From positions 167,097,741-167,161,740 of the forward strand of contig CM041465.1 of NCBI GenBank assembly GCA_023213395.1: DNA of 64,000 nucleotides, in the 5' to 3' direction. This DNA is from Cycas panzhihuaensis (lineage: Eukaryota > Cycadophyta). How positions within the stretch are numbered: position 1 is the stretch's first letter; every line of letters begins with the position of its first letter. The notes under the pieces were generated by a model. The model was given only the letters and a program-made list of their open reading frames with translations, had not been told where the DNA came from and made no database searches. This document shows positions 20,605 through 31,761 of this stretch, in pieces. The translations under genes were made by a program, and so were the position numbers.

Positions 20605-21656
20605 GTGTCATCTCAATTTAAGCAAAATGTTAACTACATATTAAAAGGTAAAGAAAATTAGGATATATGGTACAATGGAATTAAAAATGTTACAAAGTTT
20701 GAAGGCCTTTGGAGAGTCCATTTGCAGCCTACACCTAGCACACCAGCAACGACTGCAATAGCTTCTTTAAGTGGATTTACCCCAACATCTCCTACAGATA
20801 CTGCAGCTAAACTACAATGGGAGATAGATGATGAAAAGATTCATGTAGGAATTTTATTGGTCATTGATCACTCCTTGCACAACTTGATAAACGAAGAGGA
20901 ACATGATACAGCCTGGAAGGTCCTAGAAGTTCTTAGAAAGAACTTTGATACAAAGTCAGATTTAGAATTTGTTCATCTTGTTTTGAAAATGAACAAATTA
21001 AAAATACAGAAGGGATAAGCTCATGAGACAATAAATCTCCTTCGACCAATCAAATGGGCAATTGACAAAGACTTTAAGACCTAATGCATCACTTAAGCAT
21101 TTTTGATCCAATTATGTTTACATGTCCCTAATTTTAAAAACTTGCTTGGAAGTTTTCAATTTGGTGGAACATTGAAGACACTCAACTTTGAAGCACTTGC
21201 TGAGAAGTACAAAGAATTTGACAAGACCTTTGATACAAACTTTGTAGCCTCTTACTCTCTTCCAGATGCAGCCTTTGAGGTAGAAGAAGAAGTTTGCTAC
21301 ACAAAAAATTAAGGTCCCTCTCATGGTAGAGGAAATAACTGAGCAAGAGGAAGAGAAAGAAATATAGGAAATCGTTCACAAGGCCAATCAAACCCTCAAT
21401 CACAACCTCAATTATTTCAAAGCCAAGGGCCACCTCAACAAAGAGTAAGATAGTCAGGTCAAACCAGTACTTCTTCAGGGACTGGTAATTAAATCATTAT
21501 GTGTGATCGGTGTAACTATAAAGGACACTTAGCAAAAGATTGTAGAACTGCCACTCATAAGTTGGCCAAGTTCCAACCAAAACATGGAGCTCACAATGTT
21601 GAAGAAACTTGTGAAGAATCCTTTAGTGGTGCAGGTTTTATACAAGTGCACATTTA
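20605..21656 (+). pseudogene. Cop-A gag (broken)
   Basis: Frame from 20605, where GTG stands at the likely start codon (original ATG). The first residues match the Cop-C gag. It contains KFEGLWRVHLQPTPSTPATT, a UBN2-type capsid (HVGILLVIDHSLHNLI, AWKVLEVLRKNFDT), a Gln-rich segment, and an intact zinc knuckle CDRCNYKGHLAKDC at 21502-21543. Stops include TAG near 20659, TAA at 21016 and several more up to 21490. Many are CAA-to-TAA. Gag would form the particle that holds element RNA. Confidence 0.88.
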
Positions 21657-21759
21657 AAGAATTAAGGGATCTTCATCATTAAATGTCATTGACCAACCAA
21701 AGAGATACTTTAAAACTTGATGTAGATATATCACTTGTGAATTCCCTTCACCAATGCCA

Positions 21760-22200
21760 GGCCCTATTGGAATTGCCAATAGTATGGCTTCAATCGATAA
21801 ACAATGGATCATGGACATAGGAGCAACTCAACATATGACATGCAATTACAGTCTATATCAAACATTTGACTCAAATGTTCATGGAGTTATTCATATAGCT
21901 AATAAATCACAATAACCTATTGAAGGAATTAGCAACATTCACCTGAAACTCCTAGGCTTAGAATATTTTACATTGCTTGATGTCTTATACATACCCAATC
22001 TCAAACAAAACCTACTCTCTTTATCCACACTTGTTTCTCATGGATTTGATCTGAGTGTAACCATAAATGACCAGACTCTTAAGGTCATTCACCCTCCAAC
22101 TAATTAGGTGGTTTTGACTGGACATCTCTCTAGCAAACTCTTTCGACTGAATGGCTCTCCATCTTTTGAAGCCCATTGTGCCTAAACCCCTTGTGCTGAT
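21760..22200 (+). pseudogene. Cop-A aspartic protease (broken)
   Basis: KQWIMDIGATQHMTCN near 21800-21845 is the protease active-site block, with the catalytic DSG changed to DIG. It is followed by KLLGLEYFTLLDVLYIPNLK near 21946-22010 and NLLSLSTLVSHGFD, which are typical of copia proteases. Stops are at about 21914, 22107 and 22183. Confidence 0.85.
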
Positions 22201-22224
22201 GAAGAATTTGCCTTTAATTCCATC

Positions 22225-23170
22225 TTGACCCATCCAATGTTCTCACTAGAAGCTCTTTGGCATGCTCGTATGGGCCATGTTCATATTGATAGACTTAGAG
22301 ATCTTTCTAACACCCTTCCAAACCTTCTAAAGTTTTCCTCTAAGCCCTTTAAATGTGAAGCTTGTATCATTACCAAATCTCATCAACAACCCTTTCCCAA
22401 ATGTCAGTGGAAATCAAGTCATCCATTACAATTGGTACACTCTGATTTGTACAGGTCAATACCCATTCCTTTACTAAAGGGTAAGTTATATTACATCTCT
22501 TTCATCGATGATTTTACTAGAAAAGTATGGGTAGCTTTTCTACACAAGAAAGATGAAGCATTCCATATATTCAAGGAATTCAAAGTCCTCACTAAAAAAG
22601 AGTCAGGTTATCAACTTAAATGTCTTCGAACTGATAATGGTGGCGAATATACCTCACATGAGTTTGAAAGCTACCTTCGAAATAATGGCATCAAGCATCA
22701 AATAACAGTAGTAGGTACCCCACAACAAAATGGAGTTTCCGAGTGCATGAACAGGATAATCATGAACATGGCTCGTGCTATGCTAATATATAAAAATGTA
22801 CCTGCCTATCTATGGGTTGAAGCAATTTGGACAGCTGTTTATTGTATCAATGCTGTTAGCCCATCAAAGGAAGTACAATCAACTAATGAAAAGTGGCCAG
22901 GACAAGCCCCCATTGTTCACTACTTTAGAATTTTTAGCTCTACATGCTATGCCCATATTCTGGATGCAGATAGAAATAAACTCCAGCCAAGGGCACTTAA
23001 AGGCATCTTTATTGGATACCCTATGGATAAGAAAGGGTATAAGGTCTTCATACCTTCATAACGAAAAATCATCATTACCAGAGATGTCATTTTTGCAGAG
23101 ATAGAGGATCAGTTACTTAAATTAGACTCCATAGTACCCTCACGCCGCTACAATAATGTTATCAAATATG
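22225..23170 (+). pseudogene. Cop-A integrase (mostly open)
   Basis: A 278-codon open stretch (to 23061) with the HHCC zinc module (WHARMGHVHIDRL, CEACIITKSH), first Asp in LVHSDLYRS near 22435, second Asp in LRTDNGGEY near 22625, and catalytic Glu in PQQNGVSECMNR near 22720-22755. The DD35E triad is therefore complete. The C-terminal block RALKGIFIGYP is present. After TAA at 23060 the frame continues with TRDVIF-like residues in the next frame, so the break is local. It resembles the Cop-C integrase. Confidence 0.92.
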
Positions 23171-23190
23171 ATGTTTAGATTCTAAATTTT

Positions 23191-23199
23191 GGGGGGGGG
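23191..23199 (+). repeat. G9 tract between integrase and RT
   Basis: Nine G in a purine run after AAATTTT. Cop-C has a purine-rich but G-interrupted counterpart near 57010-57020 (minus). It is possibly a slipped run, or a central polypurine tract; it also shifts the frame. Confidence 0.6.
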
Positions 23200-23219
23200 A
23201 GCAAATATAAATTACTCCA

Positions 23220-24600
23220 AATGTTGGAAGATAATAATAGAGCCTTGGAGGATATAAGTTGTGACTCTGAACCAATGAGTGCACATCCAACACCATCTTT
23301 TGAAGATAGCAGAGTTGACAAAGGCAAAGCCATTATAGAAAAACCATCCTCTCCACCTTCATTTGACAAAGGCAAACCAGTGATAGAAGGACCATCTTCC
23401 TCAGGCACATCAACATCCTCCTCAAAAAATAATCATTTTAATGAACAAGATGAGAATCAAGAAGTTGAGGAAATGAGGACATCATTCCTAACTCAAGGAT
23501 CTCAAGAAGGCCGCCAACTCAATAAGGACATATAACCGGATGAGGTGGGCAAAACTGGCACTTGAAGTGCCCATAGAGCAAGGATGCAGGAATCATTATA
23601 CACTGAGCTTAAACCAACAGAATTTCATCTTGCTCTTAATGAAGAGCCCTTAACGTACCAAGAAGCTGTAAAGCATATAGCTTGGAGAAACGCCATGAAT
23701 AAAGAGTACCAATCTCTTATCAAGAACAATACATGGGAGCTTATTGATCTACCACTTAGCAGAAAGGTAGTTCAAAATAAATGGGTGTTCAAAAACAAAT
23801 ATAGATCAGATGGCACCCTTGAAAAACATAAGGCGAGGTTGGTAGCTAAAGTATTTACATAAAGGGAAGGTATTGACTACACTGAAGTATTTGCACCTAT
23901 AACCAAGTGGCCTACAATTATAACTCTTGTGGCCTTGGCTGCTCAACAAGGTTGGAAAATCCACCAACTCGATATTAAGAACACGTTTCTCAATGGAGAT
24001 CTTGAAGAAGAAATTTACATGGCTCAACTAGAAGGATATGAGATCGAAGGTCAAGAGCATAGGGTTTGCAAGCTCAGAAAGTCCTTGTATGACCTTAAAC
24101 AAGTCCCTCGTGTTTCGTTTGCCAAGTTGTCTGAAAGGATGAGGTAACTTGGATACGAGGTTTGTGACTATCAAGATATTGATGCAACGTTGTTCATTAA
24201 GCGCCATAAGGATAAAGTCACTTATCTCATAATCTTTGTGGATGACATGCTAGTAACGAGTAATAGTGAATAGGCAATAAGCCAGCTGAAAAAAGACCTT
24301 GGTAAAACATTCAAATTGTTTGACCTTGGTTTGATGAAATATTATTTGGGAATTGAAGTAACACGAAAGAATGGAAAAATTTTCCTCTCCCAAGAAAAAT
24401 ACATCAACGATCTTCTAACCAAGTTTTAGTTAGAAGATGCTTAACTAGTGATGTTACCTATGGATCCTAACACCAAACTCTAAGCTGAAGGTAACACTAG
24501 GGAGGCAGACGCAACACTCTATAGGAAACTTATAGGTAGTCTCATCTACACTACCAATACAAGGCCAGATATTATACACTCTATTGGCATTCTTACTTGT
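23220..24600 (+). pseudogene. Cop-A linker and reverse transcriptase (broken)
   Basis: An acidic/Ser-rich linker (23221-23535, with a repeated DKGK-x-x-I-E-x-PSS motif) leads to RT: ALNEEPLTYQEAVKH, NNTWELIDLPL, NKWVFKNKYRSDGTL, HQLDIKNTFLNGDLEEEIYM, CKLRKSLYDLKQVPR, catalytic FVDDMLVT at 24235-24258 (both Asp kept), LFDLGLMKYYLGIEV, FLSQEKYINDLL. Stops occur near 23860, 24145, 24270, 24427, 24441 and 24481. Cop-C has the same protein on the other strand. Confidence 0.92.
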
Positions 24601-25141
24601 TACATGACAAATCCTAAGCAGAATCATTGGCAGGCAGCAGTGCGAGTGTTGAGAGACCTTAAGATGACTAGTAAATATGGTCTGTTATATGAACCTAATT
24701 TAGACTTCAAGCTTTCTACATATAGAGACTTAGACTTTGCAGGAGATAAAGATACAGGAAGATCTATGTCTGGGTATGTAACGTTTCTTGGAATAGCACT
24801 AATATCATGGGGATCTAGACGATAGAAGATAGTTGCAGATTCAACTGTCGGTGAATACATTCGCTTACGAGACCAGTAAAGAGGTGATATGGTTGAGAAA
24901 ATTATTGGAAACATTCAATATCACCCAAACAAGTACTACGAGTCTTCATGTGGATAATCAATCAGTAATCTACATGGCAAAAAATCCTGTATTTCATGAT
25001 CGTACCAAATACATAAGTACAAAAGTCCACAGGATTAGGGAACTTATTCATGATGGCACAATTCAATTAGATTACTGCCCCATAGCAGATCAAGTGGCTG
25101 ATATCTTCACCAAACCACTACAAAGGGTGAAATTTAAATAG
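24601..25141 (+). pseudogene. Cop-A RNase H (broken)
   Basis: MTNPKQNHWQAAVRVLRDLK opens the RT-RNase H junction. Then LDFAGDKDTGRSMSGYVTFL near 24730-24785 (catalytic Asp region), LISWGSRR, and, after a TAG, a frame with KEVIWLRKLLETFN, LHVDNQSVIYMAKNPVFHDR and the end motif ADIFTKPLQRVKF at about 25097-25140. The Glu-bearing segment between the two frames is shifted. Confidence 0.9.
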
Positions 25142-25608
25142 TTTCGAAGGCAGCTTGGCCTTAAGGCCTCAATCTTCGATTGATCAAAGAAGATGGCAAC
25201 ATGATCATCATACTCTATTCTCTTCGTGAAAACCCCTTGTGGGCATGGAAGAATAAGAGTAAGTCTCTGCTCTATCCTCTTTGTGAAAACCCCATATGGG
25301 CATGGAAGGATAAGGGTTGTACTTGTTTTAGAAAATCAAAACTTGTGAAAACCCAAAAGGGAATAGGGGATGACCAAATAGTATATGGAGACTTAGCAGA
25401 TTAAGCTGTACATTTAAGCTGTTTAGCTATCAGGCTACATCAAAGAGCCACCCTATCCATTTTGAAGGGGCTATAGATCTTAGAAGGTTCATGGGTTTTT
25501 ATTCTCTATGAGGGTTTTCCTATAAAAGTGTCATTTAGAATTTCAATGTAATAATGAGGCTCAAATGAAGACCTCATAGAATAGATTTTTTGAAAATGAC
25601 CTTCCACC
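25142..25608 (+). other. Cop-A 3' untranslated region with 57-bp tandem duplication
   Basis: Non-coding. Two copies of a 57-bp unit start at 25213 and 25270 (CTCTATTCTCTTCGTGAAAA and CTCTATCCTCTTTGTGAAAA). The Cop-C 3' UTR (45555-45730, minus) carries the same duplicated block, so it is a family trait. Confidence 0.8.
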
Positions 25609-25622
25609 ATTAAGGGGGGGAT
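25609..25622 (+). promoter_or_regulatory. Cop-A polypurine tract
   Basis: The TTAAGGGGGGGAT run abuts the 3' LTR. The same motif in reverse complement flanks Cop-C (45311 on) and Cop-G (63991-64000). Confidence 0.9.
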
Positions 25623-25934
25623 TGAAAGAGGTTAATGTATCAAGGTCATTTATGTAGATTAATTATGTGACCTCAGGATATATTATTTGCATTAGTCTCT
25701 TAATGAAATGCACTTTATGTGCATTTAGATATAATTTCGGGTTCATGTCATTAGGCAGGAAAATCCTAACCCTAATGCTCACCCTTAATAATAAAATGTG
25801 AAATCTCTAGGAGGGAGTCATTATTCATTCTCACCTCTAAGATTGCTCTCATATCTTATTTCATCTTCTTTTTCATTCTCCATTGCCATTGTGTGCATGT
25901 GAGTGATTTATCTGCTAGATCCATCCTTCCTTCA
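25623..25934 (+). repeat. Cop-A 3' LTR
   Basis: 312 bp, partner of 8225-8536, followed by the GTAGG duplication at 25935-25939. Confidence 0.95.
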
Positions 25935-25939
25935 GTAGG

Positions 25940-26166
25940 AATGCCACAACTGACTTCAATTGTTTGAGTTGATAGGTATGTATTTTTTATTACTTTTTGA
26001 ATTCTAAAAATATCGGTTGATGGTGGGCTTTCTCCCAACGTCCTAATTATAAATAATAGGTCTCCAACCCAAAGGTATTTTTGAACACCGCCTTTATTTT
26101 GGATATTTGTTAATATTTTTTAATATGATGATCTTATAGTCTCTGTTATGTCCCCACTATCCTTCA
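25940..26166 (+). repeat. Possible 3' part of the Cop-E 5' LTR
   Basis: AT-rich sequence ending CCTTCA directly upstream (two-base spacer) of a primer site at 26169, as LTRs end in the other copies. The LTR start is not seen: sequence to the left of the Cop-A insertion is Cop-F gag. No second copy is in the window, so this rests on position only. Confidence 0.4.
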
Positions 26167-26168
26167 TT

Positions 26169-26216
26169 TGGTATCAGAGCCTTATTTGGTATTAGAGCCA
26201 TGATTGGTTTTAGAGC
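26169..26216 (+). promoter_or_regulatory. Cop-E primer binding site, present as three 18-bp-spaced copies
   Basis: TGGTATCAGAGC at 26169-26180 is perfect. TGGTATTAGAGC at 26187-26198 and TGGTTTTAGAGC at 26205-26216 are one- and two-base variants at exactly 18-bp spacing. The first is the site adjacent to the presumed LTR end. Confidence 0.8.
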
Positions 26217-27945
26217 AATGTTAATAATCATAACAACTATATTTAGCTTGTATTTCAATTAATCGATTATATTTGCCTTATTTTTTAATAGTTTTATATA
26301 CTTTACATTGAAATATTATTCGTATATGTATAATATTTACTCGTACACTTAATACACTCAATATTTTTTATAGTTTTTTGTAGAATTTATAAGTAGATAT
26401 AGCTCATCAATGATTTGAATTAATTTTACATAAGTTTCATTTAAAATATTTTCATATTCTATTTAGTTCTTAGCTATTTTTTAAGGATTTTTTAGGTTAT
26501 TGATATTTAGCAAGCTAGTGCACCTCCATCTTTAAGTGGAATCTTAGTAAGTGACTACTCATTTTAATCCTTGTTGAGTTCTCTTCTTATTGGATTAGAC
26601 GGTTTTGAAAATTATTGAAACTATGTTAAGAAATTACTCCCAGAAGCCCACCTAATCCTCTGCCCAACTGAAACGTCATTGGCCTTTGGATAAAAACAAA
26701 ATAAAAAACCCTCTTTGTTTCTACACAAGCTTGCTACTGACTATCTAAGGATTTCTCTAATATTTTTTAGTCTCCACTTAGGCCCTACAACCTCTGTATA
26801 GCTATAGACCCTCAATTCTTATGTAGCTTTGTTCTACCTCTATGACTAGTGAATTCTAGTGAAAATTCATCAATGCCTTTACAATGGGCATTTTTAGCCA
26901 TCCCTCTAGTTTTATTTCTTTATGTTGCTTCTATGAGTTAATCTAACCATTTCCATAACACATAGGTATGCAGATGTTAGCTCCTTTGTTCAAGTAAATT
27001 TTTTTTTTTTTCCTTTATTTTTTATAAAGTTTAATGAAATTTAGTTGTATTTGATAAAAATTAGAGTTTAGCCCCCTTCAATCTCAGCCCTTTATCCTTT
27101 CAGCCCTCATATAACCTTATTACTTTGTTCTTTAAGGGTAGATTCTAAATTTTTATAAGTTATTTTTAATTATTTTATATTTAGAAGGATTTAACTCTAT
27201 TTGATAATATTTGAAGTCTGTTAACCCCCTTCACAAACTAGTGGTAGGACGTATGCAGTGAGCAGGTGACTAGGGCCTTTGGTTCAAAAAGGGATTAAGC
27301 CTCTATTTTTAGTTTTTAGCCATAAATATTAGGCTTCATTATTTCTTTAATATCTCCTTAGCTAAGAGTCCTTTTTCAAATGATTAGATCCATTGGAAAG
27401 CTAACTCGAAAATCTATGTACTTAAGTTATTTTCATATTGATTTGAAAAAATTTCATAAGCGTTTTAGGTTGTTAAAGTCAACCCTCCTATTTGACCCTA
27501 GTTTAATCTTTTTACATTATTTTTAAAATAATTATTAACTTTATTGAAGTATATTCATGTTATGTTAATATACTAACCTATTTTATCATATTTTACTTCA
27601 AAATTTAAAGCTTATATATGATTTTTGGCTGAATATATTGTTGGTTTACCCTTTGAGAAGGGGAGCCAAATATTTGGACAACTTTTACAAATAAAAGAGC
27701 TTTCTAACCCTTAATTTTCTTTATTTTAAGCTTTCTATTTCATTTTGTTTCATTTAAAGCTCATTTAATTTTATCTTAAAGTCATTTTATTTCATTTAAA
27801 AGCTTGCCCATTTTATTGTATTTTAAAGCTTATATAAAACTCATTTTATTGTATTTCAAAGCTTATTTAAAAGCTCCTTTTATTTCATATTTATTTCATG
27901 TCATCTTAAAACTTATTTATTTCATTTAAAAGCTCATTTCATTTC
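26217..27945 (+). other. Cop-E leader, first part (non-coding)
   Basis: AT-rich, no domain found on either strand. A poly-T run lies at 26999-27011. The last 250 bp form a degenerate AAAGCT repeat into which Cop-C inserted. Confidence 0.6.
27690..27945 (+). repeat. Degenerate 20-30-bp repeat with AAAGCT core, about 9 units
   Basis: Units of the type TTATTTCATTTAAAAGCT recur to the Cop-C target site, and the pattern resumes at 61857-61960. It is one array split by insertion. Confidence 0.75.
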
Positions 27946-28142
27946 TGAAAAGAGTGGATCTATCCTTTATCTCCATGCACTAAATGCAAAGGCAAACATA
28001 GGAGTAAGAGAGACTTGAGAGAAAGAGAGTAGCTTTCACAAAATGGGGAGGTAAGAATGAGCCTCCTCCATTAAGATTTTACTTTTATATTGAGAGAGGG
28101 AGTATTGGAGTTAGGTGAAATAAAATTATACATAGTGCACAT
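27946..28142 (-). repeat. Cop-C 3' LTR, outer part
   Basis: TGAAAAGAGTGG start; aligns with 61554-61750. It is cut at 28142 by Tat-1, whose CACAT duplication is at 28138-28142. Confidence 0.93.
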
Positions 28143-28519
28143 TGGAATCATGCCTGCAGGATGGTCACAACACTTAGTAGGAATTGATATGGTCAACAGC
28201 CAAAGCTGGGATATGGATGGAAACCTATAAGAGGAAGAGAAATACCACATAGGGCGTTCGTGCACCGAGGCACGAGTTCAGGACCCACGAATGGTGCCCA
28301 ACTTCCTTGGAGTAGCTTTCGCTTTCAAGAGGAGAGATACACATAGGGTACCTTGGATAGTCCCAAAAGGGAAGGTCCTCCCACCCTTGGATGGCCGGAA
28401 GGGAAGAGGAGTAACCTTCGAAGGAGGAGTTCCTATGGCGAAGGAACGTAAGACAGGGAGTTATAGGTAAAAGGCCTAAGACAAGTCTAGCCAAGGTAAA
28501 AAAAGGGGTGGCTAAGGGT

Positions 28520-28558
<39 letters not shown>

Positions 28559-30907
28559 CAATGACAAAAGACAAAGAAATAAAGGGAAATAAGCATTTTG
28601 AGTATATGCAAGCACGTAAGCTAAGTGAAATGCAACTAAGGGTGCTTTTCACCTAGATAGGAAAATGAGGGAGGAATGCAGTCCCTATTATGTCTTTTCC
28701 TATGGAAATAAGCATTCAACACGCATAAGCAAGGCAAATGTAAGTAGTTAGTTTATTTACCCCGTTTACTTTCGTGTGACTTATTAAGCAAATACAATAG
28801 ATACTTGATAAGATAAAAAGGAAGGGGGTGGAAGGAGAGAGATGATACGTACCCAGGAAATGTAGTGGTTGACAGAGAATCTCACTTGCATGCAATGTAC
28901 GCCCTCTTACCTTTGGTTGGTGTGTAACCCAAGTTGAGGCAGAAAATAAGGGGCTTCCTTACCTTCCCCGTATGAAAGATAAAGCAAAGTGGGAAAAGCA
29001 AAGAAAGCAAACAATCATACAAGGAACGAATAAAGCGGAAGAGGAAAGAAAAGTGAAGACTTACTCAAAGTCGTACGTTCTTTCTCCTCACAAACATTGC
29101 TCCAAACCTCCAATCACAAGAGGTTTTCCCTTCCAAGAAGGTGCTATAAGATACTATATAGGCAAGGATATAATATGAATGCTAAAATTTATATCTTAAA
29201 TTAGTAAAACTGCTGCTAAAAGCAATTATGCTCTCCTCAAAGAAAAGACCATGCATATCAAGCAAGGAGGAAGGGCTAGCCTCAAGATGGAGAAACCCTC
29301 CACAAATAAATCTATATGTAGCCTCAGAATGGTAAAAGGATGAAGGTTATGTGATAGCTTATGGGCAGCGAACAAGCATAAGAGTGAATGCCATATAATG
29401 TGCAAGAGATACCTATGTAGCAAAATCGCTATGGGTAGTGAATCACCACACCGGCACTACTAAAAGCCCGAATGGAGTGGGGAAGGCATTTGGGACCTAA
29501 AGAGGGCCCAAAGGGTGAGTGTGCAGACCTGGAATTAGTGCAGTAAGGGGCTACATATGCTAAGATCCAGCACATGCTAGAATCTCTCCAACTCCTAGTT
29601 TACTCAAGGAAAGCATGGGTGTAAGAGAGGAAGGAAAGGGAAGAGGTTTGCCCTTGGGGAGTAGGTCTGAATGGGACGGATTCTGCCTTACTCCCTTCAC
29701 CCAGTCCTTATGGACCCTCTCCTACATATTTCTTGAGAAAAACCAACGGAGAATAGGGAGGAGATTGAGGTATTGGAAGCCAGACACAAAGAAGGATAGT
29801 CTCTTTTCTAGCAAGAAGGTAGAAATAGAAGAAAATATGCCTTAAAGCAAGCTTTGAATGGAATAAATATATGCTGAAATACAAAAATGAAGTAAGGGGT
29901 ACCTTCTAGGCTAAGTTAAGGGCATATTTACCCCTGCAACTAGCGGAACAAGGTAGGCCCTGCAAGGTTTACAGGGTTTTTCCCAAAGAAGGGTTGTAGA
30001 AGACACTTGCTGGGCAAAATTGAAGGAGAAATGAAGAGACCTTGCTTGGAAATACTTGGAAGAGAGCCTCCTATCATGTGAAAAAGTTGTTGTAAGCAGA
30101 TCCTAAGTTAGAGTGGTAGAAAACATAGTGTTGCAGGTGCACCTGTTAAGGAAAGGAGTAAGAGAGTAGTATTGTAGCAGTTCAACGTGATGTTTGAGAG
30201 CCAAGAGATGTGAAATGAGGAATTTTTTGGGATATATACTCATCCCAACCCTAATCGAGTGATTAGGGTGCGAATAGGGTTGAGTTGGTCACTTATCCAT
30301 GTGGAAATTCCATGAAAAAAGTGAGAATTGCCATGGCAGATAAAAAAAATAAAGTGCAACAGTCGCACCGCAGTAAACTTCGTGGTATTGCTAAGTTTAT
30401 AGCAGTGTAAGACCAAAAAGCTAAAATAGCAAAGGCCAAGGTTCTGGGAGCCCTAGAAGGAGATGTGATAGGCCTAGGAGGGGCCGACCCTCTTGTCTAG
30501 GTGGCTAGGGATAGTCTGGGTGACATGTGGGCTAGACCAAATGAGATGTTAAAAACTATGATTCCTAGAAATGTTATGAAATGATGTAAGGTTAAGGTAT
30601 GAGCAGGTCACACGAGTTGAGTGAGGCCTGAGGAGACATGGAGATGGCGTAGAGGGTTGTAGAGTACCATGGGGATGCCTACCTTGCAGAAACGTAGGTC
30701 CTACTAGTCGTCATGGGCTGAAAATATGATAAGCAGCATGATCAAGTAATGGATGCAAAATGATCACTCAAATGTAACAGTCAATCATGCAATGAGGCAA
30801 TGCTTCTATCTATCTTTCTAAAGGAATAATAAAAGTGAAAAGGAAGAAGCATACCTGCACTTACTTGAGTCGACCTATCTGTATCCATTCCTAGTAGCCA
30901 GGAAACA
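28143..30907 (-). repeat. Tat-1 3' LTR (left copy)
   Basis: 2765 bp, aligned along its length with 42456-45204. It includes a TC microsatellite (28522-28555). No ORF of note; short open stretches are not shared in frame with the other LTR. Confidence 0.94.
28522..28555 (+). repeat. TC microsatellite in the Tat-1 3' LTR
   Basis: About 17 CT units. The matching locus in the other LTR (42807-42830) has about 12, so the pair has slipped since insertion. Confidence 0.9.
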
Positions 30908-30920
30908 TTGCCCCCTTTCC
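30908..30920 (-). promoter_or_regulatory. Tat-1 polypurine tract
   Basis: The minus strand reads GGAAAGGGGGCAA immediately before the 3' LTR start TGTTTCC. Confidence 0.9.
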
Positions 30921-31419
30921 AGTAGAGCTTCGTCACTCAGAAGCATGGTGTGATGGTGAATGCTGACAACAAAAATATTAGTAGCACATTGATATATATA
31001 TATATATATATATCAATCATGATTACAACAAGAGCTAGGGTTGTTAGTGAGTGTCATGGTGGAATGTGTAGATACAAAGACAGAGGTGGAGACGACACAG
31101 GGGCTGCCTATGCACTGCCCGGGAATCTACCAAAAGCTATGAAGGATGAGGGGGGTGCCTCCATTGTAAGAGTGAAAGAGACGTGCATGATGATATTAAG
31201 AGAAAGAGTAAACGAGCAAACCTGATGGTCACCATAGTTTAACCTCATTAGCGGCTAGCTTTTAGAGGTGCGAACAAATCGCAAGGTGAGGAGTAAGATG
31301 GCCCAAGACTTGGGTGATAGGGCAACCACGCAAGTCTTTCAAGGGCAGTTGACAAGAAGAGGAAGGCAACACTCAAGGATGAGGTGAATGAGACTGTCTG
31401 CCTCAGCATTGAGGGCCCG
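30921..31419. other. Tat-1 spacer between second RNase H and 3' LTR
   Basis: No coding domain seen. It includes a TA dinucleotide run at about 30991-31013. Confidence 0.6.
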
Positions 31420-31761
31420 AGGGATGTGTCAGATGTCGATAGACTGAAAATAAGGAAAAAGGGACCTAGCGGTCGAAGCGAGGGCTCTCAGGCATGGGCA
31501 TCGCACCTGGTAGACCTGGGTGAGATGGGACACCACCATCTGGGAGTCACAAAGCAGAATAATGGATCTGTGGTAAAAACATAGTGCATTAGTGAGGACT
31601 TCAATAACGGCCGTGCACTCAGCTTCATTATTGGTGGCCTCATGGAGGAAGATCCTAGAACATAGGAAATCATGTCTAGAAGGGTCATGAAGGATCCATG
31701 CGATGGTGGAGGGACCAGGGTTACCGCAGCTTTCGCAGCTGGCAAAGATGAAGAGAGTCAT
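31420..31761 (-). pseudogene. Tat-1 second RNase H (aRNH type)
   Basis: An open 111-codon stretch on the minus strand with the RNase HI layout: a first block ending CGNPGPSTIAWILHD (position of the DGA..NPGPaG motif; the catalytic Asp appears lost), HEATNNEAECTAVIEVL near 31625-31640 (catalytic Glu), and LLCDSQMVVSHLTQVYQV near 31530-31550 (catalytic Asp). The TNNEAE and DSQ forms are those of the additional RNase H domain reported in Tat elements downstream of integrase. It is separate from the Ty3-type RNase H at 36.95-37.4 kb. Confidence 0.85.

Larger units (their letters stand above)
8225..25934 (+). mobile_element. Cop-A: complete Ty1/copia retrotransposon, TSD GTAGG, interrupted by Cop-B
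   Basis: Two 312-bp LTRs (8225-8536, 25623-25934) begin TGAAAG and end CTTCA. They are followed and preceded respectively by a TGGTATCAGAGC primer site and a G-rich PPT. The 5-bp target-site duplication GTAGG is at 8220-8224 and 25935-25939. The LTRs differ at about 19 of 312 positions by my count. Internal order is leader, gag, protease, integrase, RT, RNase H. The leader is split by Cop-B (8981-19211). Removing Cop-B leaves an element of about 7.5 kb. Coding regions have stops and frameshifts. Cop-C and Cop-G are relatives. Confidence 0.95.

Noticed and set aside
29226-29845. Open stretches in the Tat-1 3' LTR
   Set aside because: They are not shared as open frames with the partner LTR and have no domain.
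30991-31013. TA dinucleotide run considered as a regulatory hairpin or terminator
   Set aside because: A plain TA microsatellite without flanking structure; terminator logic for bacteria does not apply.
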